Positions 53,795 to 64,000 of a stretch of DNA of 64,000 bases are shown here, one piece after another. The translations under genes and the position numbers were made by a program. Numbering within the stretch: the first letter of the stretch is position 1; each line of letters opens with the position of its first letter. Source of the stretch: Lingula anatina (lineage: Eukaryota; Brachiopoda; Lingulata; Lingulida; Lingulidae); assembly GCF_001039355.2 (NCBI RefSeq), contig NW_019775569.1, positions 279,727-343,726 of the forward strand. The letters are read 5' to 3'. The notes beneath the pieces are model-generated. The model did not search any database, had not been told where the DNA came from, and saw nothing but the letters and a program-made list of their open reading frames with translations.

Positions 53795-55907
53795 CGGCTG
53801 TTTCACGATCAGGGGTACAAAATAGGGGTCACATTGAGAGAAAAATGAACTCTGATGCATTTGTTTAATTTTGTAACAGATAAAAAGAATAACATCTTAA
53901 CTATGATATCTACAAATTTTAGAGCAAAAGATTAATTACTTTTTGTGCTACGCTCAAATTAACAGAACGCCCCTTAGACTATGATCTGGGGGTACGGACA
54001 CTACACATTCATGTAACTGATGCTTTTGTAACTGAAATATCATATTGTTTACCAGTTATTTTTGCCAAAAGTCTAAAAAATGTCAACTAAAGATATAACA
54101 GCAGTACTTTAACCAAAAGGATACAAGTACATGTATTAACCAAAGAGTTTTTTAGAGAAACACCACAGCACGTTTTTCAGCAGATGCTGGAGCTTGGTTG
54201 TGTGTCATTCAGTGTGACTTTCATTCACCAGACTTTAATTTTAACTTTCCTTTCTGTTGCTTGACCTTTTTTATCTATTCATTTTTTTTTTGTTTCAGTC
54301 TTGATTCCTGTTTTTGGAGTCTTTTCTCCTTTTTCATCTCTCGTTAATTTGCACCTCTTGTTCTACTGTATTCAGGATTGTTGGGTTTCTGCTTCTCCTT
54401 AACTCTCTGTCAGTATGCCCTAATTTCTTCTCTTTACTTTAGTCTTTCTTGCTGGGCCAGCCTAGGATGATTCTTCTTTTTTCTTCTATGCTATGTTACG
54501 TGCATTCAACGTCTTCCTTACGTGCTTCAGCAAGATTATTAGCATCTTTTCAGAAATTAGCTCTTTGACATCTTTTTTTTTTTTTTCAAAATTATTTTTT
54601 GCTGAAAGTAAAATATTCAGGACCCCTTTTTCTTTTCCTATTTGGCTTTTTATTTATTGTCATCCATATTTGATACTTCATTAACTGAGAGTATAATAAA
54701 TGTACTGTTAATTATTCATGTATTGAAGTGTTCGTACCCCCTCAAAATATATCATATACATTAATCCATAGAATATTAATCCATAAACAATTTATTATTT
54801 TGCAATTAGCTATATTTGGCAATATATTCAAACCAATATTGTTCATTTTGAATGCAAAGAGTAGCATCTTTACTGATATTATTTCTTTGCCAAATCTCTT
54901 GCCTGACTCTAATTAATCAGTATCACTTTATCGAATATATATTTATATATTTATATATATTTATATTTATATATATATTTATTTATACATATATATTTAT
55001 ATACAATGTTTTTTCTAAACATCATAAGACAAGAATGCATTTTATATAGTCTAAAACAATATTTTGCATCATATTTTGAAGTTTAATCTTCATTGATATG
55101 TAGCCAGTTATCCAATGGTTAATGTATAACTTGGGGGTACGGACACTACAGTAGGGGTATGGACAATACATTTGGCACCAAATTTTGCATATCTTTTCAT
55201 AATAAGGGGTAATGTGCTATTTTCTTCCTGCAAAATAAATGTCAGTGTAGACATTATAGAATAATAAAATCAGAATATGCTGTGATTCCTAAATAAAATA
55301 GATAGGGGGGCACGGACACTACAAAAAGTAGGAGACACCAAGGTGCTCATGATTATAAATGCCATAGCATTAATAATAATGGTTACATATGCACAACTCC
55401 TTTCTTATGTTTAAGTCATAACATGGTAAATTCATCTTATTATCACGTAGGTGATTTCAAAGTAATATTTGGCCTTATCAAATATGTTTTTCATTGCATT
55501 AACAAAAATAAGTAAAATGTGTACAAAAGCCTGTTTCAGCAAAATGGTTAAAATAAATTTTTTCTCAGAATATATCTTTGGAAGAACCTGCTAGAAGAGA
55601 AGACATATGTTGTGGGAATTATATACCAATATCATATTCACCATAAATCATTGACATAAAGAGCTAGTGCATCATATTTATGACCCAAGTTGCAAATGAC
55701 CCATCGTAACAGCTAGAAATAGGTACTTTTGGACACATAATTGGCCATATTTTTGTAAATTGTAGTCCGATTATTATAATTCTTTTTTTATTTTGCTCCT
55801 ATGAACGGTGTCTTTGATATCAGTCTATCAGCAATCTCCAATCATAAATATTAAATTTATCAGACACTTTAATTGTTTAATTGTTCACCCTGATTGTGAA
55901 ACAGCCG
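53795..55907. mobile_element. Candidate non-autonomous DNA transposon, 2.1 kb
   Basis: Inverted ends of about 21 bases: CGGCTGTTTCACGATCAGG at 53795 against CCTGATTGTGAAACAGCCG at 55889-55907. TGT flanks both ends (possible 3-bp target duplication). Inside, GGGGTACGGACACTACA-like motifs recur near 53991, 55135 and 55307. No coding capacity seen; family not recognised. Confidence 0.6.
54936..55006. repeat. AT-rich low-complexity repeat
   Basis: ATATATTTATATATTTAT-type run inside the candidate transposon. Confidence 0.85.
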
Positions 55908-56211
55908 TGTGTTATCATGACTAGCAGTTTTTCGTCTAGGCAAAGGTTGCATAGGTGCTGATTTCTCCTTTGTGGTGCTGACTTTTTAATGACGTCCCAT
56001 CTAATGTCATACTCAGTGTTACTTTTTTTTAAAGTCATTATTATATTAAGTCATTATGATAGTCTGAACATAGTGAAGGATTGGATTTGAGTTTATTTAC
56101 ATTTTTTACACTTTATTGCACAATACTAGATAATACCATCATTTGTCAATAAATATTTAACAATTCTGTAAAGATGCTTAAAATATCAAAAGAATACTTT
56201 TACATATCTAA

Positions 56212-56410
56212 CTAGAGGATCAGAGAGGCGATACTGCCTCCGGCTATAGTACCACCAGCTGGAGCAAGCGCATTCATATGGAACCCTCCCCCCCCAAAAA
56301 GAAAGAGACACCACCACCAGTCTTGTGCCTGACAAGCTCTATAAAATGCAATCAACAAGAATTCTCAACATATGCAAAAAAAAAAAAAAAAACAAGGCAG
56401 CAAAGCTGTC

Positions 56411-56441
<31 letters not shown>

Positions 56442-58221
56442 CAAAAAAAGTAAATTTNNNNNNNNNNNNNNNNNNNNNNNNTAAAAAGTGAAAAAACAGC
56501 ATAACTACTAAAACAATGGCCCGATTATACTAATTTTCAAACTCAACCTGCATTTTAGTAAGATTGACCACTCCTGTGAGTTTAATGACAATTGGTCTAT
56601 CTGTTTTTCTTATATTCTGTTTACAGTGTTGCATATATGCTAAAAAGTGAAAAAACAGCATAACTACTAAAACAATGGCCCGATTATACTAATTTTCAAA
56701 CTCAACCTGCATTTTAGTAAGATTGACCACTCCTGTGAGTTTAATGACAATTGGTCTATCTGTTTTTCTTATATTCTGTTTACAGTGTTGCATATATGCT
56801 AAAAAGTGAAAAAACAGCATAACTACTAAAACAATGGCCCGATTATACTAATTTTCAAACTCAACCTGCATTTTAGTAAGATTGACCACTCCTGTGAGTT
56901 TAATGACAATTGGTCTATCTGTTTTTCTTATATTGTGTTTACAGTGTTGCATATATGCTAAAAAGTGAAAAAACAGCATAACTACTAAAATAGTGGCCCG
57001 ATCATGCCGATTTCGAACTTGACCTGTGTTTTAGTAAGATTGATTACTCCTGTGAGTTTCATGACAACAGGCCTATCGGTTTTCCTTAAAATGTGTTAAC
57101 AGGGTTGCATATATGCTGAAAAGTGAAAAAACAGCATAACTTCTACAATAATGGCCCGATCATGCTGATTTTCGAACTTGACCTGTGTTTTATGAATATT
57201 CATCAGCTCTGTAAATATAAAGCCAAAAAGTAAAACTGCCCTCCACTTATCGTGTTAACAAGGAAAGTGCACGGCGCCGGCATCGGCATCGGCGACGACG
57301 GCGACGACAGACGCAGGTGATGGCAATATGTACAGACACATCTGTGTCTGTACATAAAAAAGAATGTTAAAGGTCAGTTTCAAGGTCATAGTTAAATTGC
57401 CAGTATATGACTTACTTTTCAAGTTCAATAGTAACTATGGCCGTATCTCTGCTAATGTTATTTCACATTTTATTTTCACCACAGAATATTGTGATGTTGT
57501 ACTTTTTGGTATAGTGCAATGCCAAAACCGTACCAAAAACAAAAATGGACACCACCTTCAGTATTGTACTTGACAAGTTATTCAAAATGCAAAAAACAAA
57601 AGGTCTCTAGCATTAACAGTTCCAGAATTAGAGAGATTTTCAGTTTCGGTATCATGAAGATGCACCAATTGACCCCAAAGTCCCAAAGATGAAAGGAGTC
57701 CCTAATTGTAACCCCTCACTATAATACGAGAGCTTAGGTCTGTGTAGTTTCCAAAAATTGGCACAAATAATTTTTTTTTTTTTTTTTGCAGAAAAGTCCC
57801 ATTTTAAGAAAATTTTGGCATGTTTGACCTTGAAATAAAGATCAAAAGTCAAATCCAAGGGCATATTTGGAATCTCCACATATGATTTTCAGTCAGACTT
57901 CTATAGTAATTTTTCTCATAATTCCTTTGATTTGGGAGATATTTGGCATTGAATTTTCAAAAATTTTGACAAGGGTGTGTTTCAACGAGCGGTATGCCCA
58001 GGCAATGCAGTGACTGAGACAAAAATAACAGGGGGTTCAAGTTGAGATTATATGTGACCTAAATCCAAGAGATGGGGACATGGGTCCTTGCAGTCTAGGA
58101 GGAGAAGCGGTAACAGTGACTTGTATCTGGCGCCAGTACGCGGAGCCGGCGGAGCCGCAGGAGCTGGCGGAGCCGTACGTACTAAAACCATGAGTACCGC
58201 CAGCGTACACGCTGGTGGTAC
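56212..58221 (-). mobile_element. Helitron-like (HINE/pearl-type) element, copy 2, with 159-bp repeats
   Basis: Same ends as 21705-23500: CTAG plus hairpin at 56212-56241, and GTACCGCCAGC...GCTGGTGGTAC at the other end. Between them are long A-runs, an N gap (56458-56481), about 4.7 copies of a 159-bp unit, a GGCATC/GGCGAC run (57272-57310) and a perfect 11-bp hairpin GTACAGACACA/TGTGTCTGTAC. Tandem units of about 160 bp and a microsatellite inside a Helitron-like element are the described layout of bivalve pearl elements. Confidence 0.7.
56482..57230. repeat. Tandem repeat, 159-bp unit, about 4.7 copies
   Basis: TAAAAAGTGAAAAAACAGCA starts units at 56482, 56641, 56800 and 56959, with a variant at 57117. 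The first three are near identical and the last two are diverged, so expansion is recent at the low end, or is inflated by the N gap. Confidence 0.93.
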
Positions 58222-61200
58222 TAATAAATATCTTCAAGCTTTCCATTCAATCTATGTATAAATTTCAACATAAACTGAAATTCTTAAAAGAAACGTCCTT
58301 TCTCTTCATACAGGCAGACTTGGGAAAGCAGGCTGCTGCTACATACAATATAAGTAATATTCACATAACTTGGCTAGTTAACAGTCTTCTCTCTGCCGCA
58401 ACACAGATTATCTTCAAAAATTGCTGTTATTTACAAATCGGCTCAGTGCACTTAAACTGCTGGATGATATAATCTCACCAGTGCACTGCTTTCCAAATTG
58501 GCACTTAAAATTTATTCCAGGTGCAATCACCACTTTCCCCTCACTAGATTTGAATTTCAAGGCTTAAATCCACAGTGTTATGATAAGATATAAGGTAGTT
58601 TGACAGTTAATCATTTCTTTGTGCACTTTTCTTATTCCCACAAGTTATTAATTAATTCTATTTTATGTCTTTTTGGTTATCTTGTTCATCTCATATCATG
58701 TTAGTAATCTAAAGTGTTCTTATTCTACCCTCATTTAATGGTGTTAATTCCCTGGATGTAAATGAAAGTCTAAAGTTACGTTTTAATAAACTTTTTATAC
58801 AAGTTTTGACTTACAGATTTTATATAAGAAGGGCAGATCATTTATATGCATCTCTTGGGTGTTTTTGTTGTCTATTTTTACATAAAAACAGTAACAATGT
58901 ATGATAATCTTTGATCAGTCTACACAATTTTCCACGTCTCTGGCTCTGACTCAGACAGGAGTCGCCTTATTTACCATGGTGCTGTAAATAATTGACATAC
59001 ATAGAATACATATGAGAGACAGTGTTGAATATACTTTATTGAGACACTAATCAAATACTATTAGTAAAATTATCATGTTTTTTGTTTAATTTTTATCAAA
59101 AGTCCCCAGAGTAACTCTCTATATATATATAACTATTATTATTCACCCAAAGTAAACCTAAATGACACATCTTATTACAAAATGATAATTTGGCACTCCC
59201 ATATATTACACACAAGACAAAAGAGACTCTTATAGATTATAATTCACCAAGCAACATACCTTCAAGATTTAACTGCCTAACACCAATGGGTTTAACCACT
59301 GACCCAGCACAGGTCCGTTAGCTCATTATAATTCATCCAAATCAAGGTGAAGAGAGAGAAATTAGCCTCTAGTGGGGCCTGGCAGATAGGAAACTATATC
59401 CTCCATTACACAAAGCTCAGCAGGTTATAGATTTGAACAATTCTGCCTGGTAGACAGTTTTAATTGGGCAGGTTATAATCACCTGAAGCATATGAGACCT
59501 GAGAATGAAATAATTATTAACAAAGGTTTTATTTCTTTATCAGTGCTTGTACTAGTAGTTGCCATCCAATACCACCCTATTGTAAGACGTCGTAATTTCT
59601 GCTTGTTCCACTCAAGAAGGACTCAGTGTTGATTTTCTCACTACTGAACCTATTTATATAATATGGTCCATTATTTATCGAACAAATTTTAAGTGTGCCA
59701 ATTAAGGCTGCTTTAACAGGAACCCAAGTGCACTTTTTGAAGAGCCACACCCTCGAGGCCCTCCCAGTGCTGTGCTGTCAAGTAGCCTTGTCTCACAGAA
59801 ACTGAGCAATGTGTCCACGATTACACCTGAACCATTCTACCAAGAAAGCAGTTATCTAATCAAACTAGAGCAATTTTAGTGTACTTAGTAGTTTCAATTT
59901 ATGATTCCATGCAGTGTTTACCAAAAGAGCTGTGTCAGGTGATAACATTTTCTCACATATCTCAACCTCGTTGAAATTATTTCCAATCGCTTAAAGGTCC
60001 CTTGAACTCATACATGCCTAGAAACCACTTATGAATAATGTGGCAGTTAAATTCATTCAAGGCTGGAAAGCACTCTTTTGAATAAGCTAGGTTAACCTGA
60101 ATTGGGCAACGTAGTTTCATTGTTACCCAACAATTCAAGTTGTGAAGTCAGGAAAACATTCCAAACATCACTGTTCTTTCTTTCAGGAGATCAATAACAA
60201 GAGAAGACTCTATTGAATTTCAATGACAGTGTAAATGCTGAGGTTTCACTCATCACAACACATCAAAACCCATCCACATCAATAAAATGTGAAGCCATGA
60301 TGTGAAAAAAAGCTTTTAAAAAAACTTAATACAAAAACTTAAATTCAATAAAATGAAATGAATTAAGTTTAAATGCAAGAATATATAGTCAAATAATAAA
60401 ATGAAGATCTCTTCCCCTATTTATGAACCTCAATCATCACTGGTATTGTCAGGTGTGGCAAAGAATCCATAAAAAATACCATAATAAATGACTCCTGTGT
60501 GTGTCATTTGTGGTCACCACAGTGTATCAAAAATAGGACAGGTCTAAAATTGTATAGTAAGCAGCAGCAACCCATGTATGTCTTGTTTGATGCAAGCAGT
60601 AGCAGAAAGATTAGGATCTTACAGAAACACCTTGGTCCGTTGAGCTGCTAAGCACCCACGACAAATCTCAACTTTTATCATTGCTCTTCTGTATCTAATA
60701 CTTCTGACGTTATATAACTAAACAGAAAATAAATAATTTTGAGTTTTATTTAGATAATGATCCTGAATAATCCTTTACTTTGCAGAAAATCTCCTATAGA
60801 TTATGAAGTCCTACATATATATAAACACACTTGTCGAACAGTGCACATTAACAATAGGCAGGTCGCCTGGCAAGATATTTGCGGTTCAATGAATCACAGA
60901 TATGCTTCACTCAAATGCACAACTACTGCGCCATTAACATTAATATTATTCCTAATAAACTCACCTGACTTCTCCCTATTAAGTCGCTACATAATATGCT
61001 TTTCAAATGATTCAGTGTTATTCTAAACTTTATGAATCCCGTTATCTACACTATCTATACACGGCACGTGGCTACCAGGGTATATATGTACAGTGTTAAG
61101 TCACAGGGTTGAAGGTGCAGCGCGGCTGAATGGACATTATACCTGTGTGCTAAATTCTATAGTCAATCACTGTATAAAATGTGTAAAGTATTTGCATACA

Positions 61201-64000
61201 GACCAATCAATAGAAGTTTCAGAGCAAAGGACAACTCCCTGCAAAAGTAAACAGAGCCCAGTGCTATTATGCCAATCTCTAAAGGACATACGGGGGTGTG
61301 ACAACACACTATTGGTTTTGTGAATGTTTTGTGAAATTGGTCAAAATAATTGAAATGTTAATATTCATCTGGCAAATATTTGTTGGCTCAGTAAACAACA
61401 ATGCCATTCTTCACCGGGCAAGGAATTTGGAAAAAGAATTTATTCAACTGTTCTCTCATCATATTTCTGTTTATTCTTGCTGACTGGTATGCTATCCAGA
61501 TAGCACCTCTTTGATATTGACACCTTACAATATGGTAATCGGCCATGACTAGTTTAAATCCCTGCAGTATTATTATAAGAAGTAGGGCCATTCAGACTGA
61601 AATGAATTTCACTGCTACCAAACACCTGAACTCATTAAAGAAATGGCACTGCTCCTACTCACTATACCTATCACGATTCTACCTGCATTGGATTGACAAT
61701 GAATCTGAAATGGAATCGAGTTTCGTGTCTGTTTTGAGAACAAATGACAAACATTTTAATTAACACTCTTAAGACTAAGGAAGTTTACTAGTGAACTACC
61801 TATGCAAAGAACGTGTCTCTTAAAGAAGATACTAGTTGAGTACTAAATCAACAATGTAATCTCGTTCTCTGACTCAGGCATTCTACTGTGACTAGGTTTC
61901 ATTATCAGTCTTCACCTCAGGCACACCAAGTATTTCCACTGGGTCTGTATACATTTTGGCTGTGCTCACAAAAGGGCTAATTTGGACCGAAATAGTGAAT
62001 GACCCCAGCAGATGGCAAGCTTTACCAAAGAACTTGAGCAGAAAACTTTCAGACCAAAAATGGGCATTCTTCAGTTAAAGAAATATCAAAAGAAGTACAC
62101 TTACATAAAGTAAGCATTTGTCTAAAACACTAGCCATGTCTTTCAATGTAACCAAATAGGGCACTATTTCATTAAACTGGACAACTACCAGCAATGATTT
62201 ATCTTCTGTAAAAAAAGACTTCAATTTTGGTTTTAAAAAATTACGGCCAATTTCTGGTTAAAGTGCTTTTGTGATAAAGTTCCAAGGGGTAGATTTTTGG
62301 TTTAAAAAATGTGCTCAACGTGCAAAGTTAGTCTTTTTTTAGACTAAGACACCATAACTATAGCTAGCTAATCTGGACCCCAGATAATCTGTAAAGTGTA
62401 GAAGCACTGCACCCATTTTATTTAAAGAGAAAAATGTTTAAAAACAAAAGTAACTTATTTTCTTACAGTGGACAGATAACGATTTATCATGAAATGAAAA
62501 GCATAAAAATTTTCAGACTAAAATTAAAGACAATCCTTCAGTCATCAGATCATCTATCTGGTATCATCAAACAAAAAGTCTCTGTTTAAAACAGAATATG
62601 AACTTGACTAAAGTCATTTATTATCAGGATGCCTATCAGCTTCTCACTTGGAGGTGGGCCGGGCTGCTTCATGTTATCTCTATGCAAACACAAAAAGAAA
62701 AAAAACAAGGACAAACTTGTCTATTTTTTTACAAATATGTCAAAACTACAAAGTTACTCCCTATGACCATTTCATTTTTTCCCATGACAACACAGTTTTC
62801 CAATTTTGAAGGATCTTTAAATTTCTTTTTTGTTGTTCAAATTATCAAAATTAACACTTAAAAAGTAGCCCTTGATTTTTAGTCCTTTGTATATATACAT
62901 GTATCACAAAGCCACCATATGCAAAATAATCCAGGTATTCAAAGCAGCTTTTGAATACAGGGTTGTTTTCATTGGGCTTTGGAAATGAATATCTACAATA
63001 AAGCTAATGCTTCTTAATGTTTTAAAATATGTTGACAAGAACCACTGTAAACCTGCTAGCTACCTTTCCTTTATGTTCAGACATTATGTAATCTATAGTC
63101 ATCTTGTTATAGTTTGTAATCAAATGCACCAAATGGCATTTAAGCTATTAAGATGGCAAACAGTATACATAACACTGGCTACCTTAAAGCTTGAAGCTCG
63201 ATATAAAACTGCCTGCTTGACTCTCAATTGATGTAGTTGAAGGGCAATTTCAGAAGCCTTAGGTTAAAAAAAATCAATTAATTAAGTGTTTCTTCAGTTT
63301 CTTAGGGCCTTATTTAACTAAAAAAGATATCACCAAACCACGAAACAACTAAATAATCACCTCCTCTTCTTACTAGTAATTATCCCATCTGTCTCCATTG
63401 TCTACATGATGTAATTCATAACTTGGGAATCTTCCATTAATCCCACTAATTGCCCACCTTGACAGGTGAAAGTGATACCTGATGTGTCCGTCAACACTGT
63501 AGCCAGTACAATCACTATATCAATCTACAACAATACACTTAATTAAGTCCACAACCTGTCGCGGCTCACCTGGCTTCTAACACCTTGATGATACACCATA
63601 CAGGTAGAACAATGAACAGGCTTTATATCTTTTTATCACTGGTGCTCCTTTTAGGTGAATAAAATAGGTTAATAATTAATGTCTGAGCAACATTAAGCAC
63701 CATCAGAATATATCACGCAAGGCAATAAAAAGGAATTTCAGCCTAAATTAGCAGAATCTAGTCTATTAGTTTGGGCCAAACCTTCCTGGTTATCCTATGT
63801 AATTGAAAGTTATCTATTTTCGTGCTCTATAGACAGGGAAAATCTGCTTTAGATTACAAAAATGTATTCTGCAGATTTATTCAGTTGAACTATGATAAAA
63901 AAGTAATGTTTGACTAACATCATGTGACTTTATAGGCAGAATTCATTTTATGACACCATAAATGCAAAAGATAAAGTAATCTTTTACTTCTGGAAGTGCC
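58222..64000. other. Gene-free stretch
   Basis: AT-rich sequence without cadherin motifs, without long plausible exons on either strand, and without an element whose ends I could define. The start of the cadherin gene is either beyond 64000 or in exons too short to recognise. Confidence 0.45.

Noticed and set aside
56482-57230. CRISPR-like array
   Set aside because: The units are contiguous 159-bp tandem repeats without spacers, in animal DNA.
58222-64000. 5' exons or promoter of the cadherin gene
   Set aside because: No signal-peptide-like ORF, cadherin motif or convincing splice pair found on the minus strand.

Overview
The window is animal nuclear DNA. It is AT-rich and has spliced genes with GT-AG introns, many microsatellites and several families of non-autonomous transposable elements. 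A Helitron-like element carries 159-bp internal repeats and arrays of AGGTCA half-sites. That architecture resembles the pearl/HINE elements of bivalve molluscs, so a marine mollusc is my best guess, but no sequence here proves it.

Layout. (1) Positions 1-1459, plus strand: the last four visible exons of a synaptotagmin-like gene (end of C2A, all of C2B, stop at 1457-1459). (2) 1460-5171: convergent 3' flanks with no recognisable gene. (3) 5172-52822, minus strand: one very large cadherin gene, read from high to low coordinates. Its 5' end (start codon, signal peptide, first repeats) is not visible. I could place 63 distinct coding exons with matching phases, plus two duplicated copies. They encode about 29 extracellular cadherin (EC) repeats, then a membrane-adjacent region, one transmembrane helix, and a cytoplasmic tail of roughly 930 residues. 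The tail has a YEQIP repeat array, a polyproline run and a C-terminal T-Y-L. (4) 52823-64000: upstream intron or 5' flank, mostly repeats, with no convincing exon.

The most notable structure is a tandem duplication of a ten-exon block inside the cadherin gene: cassette A at 38097-45835 and cassette B at 46692-52822. Each enters in phase 0 and leaves in phase 2, so A and B cannot be joined in series without a frameshift. Either they are mutually exclusive alternatives, or an exon is missing at the single N at 46351. A separate 503-bp duplication at 36170-37175 also has a single N at its junction and looks like an assembly artefact. A 54-bp triplication at 37397-37558 copies an exon end together with its splice donor.

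The long calcium-cadherin ectodomain, membrane-adjacent domain and PDZ-ligand C terminus suggest a protein of the cadherin-23/protocadherin-15 (tip-link) kind. The repeated Y-E-Q-I motifs suggest phosphotyrosine signalling from the tail. Both statements are inference. All coordinates and phases were worked out by eye.
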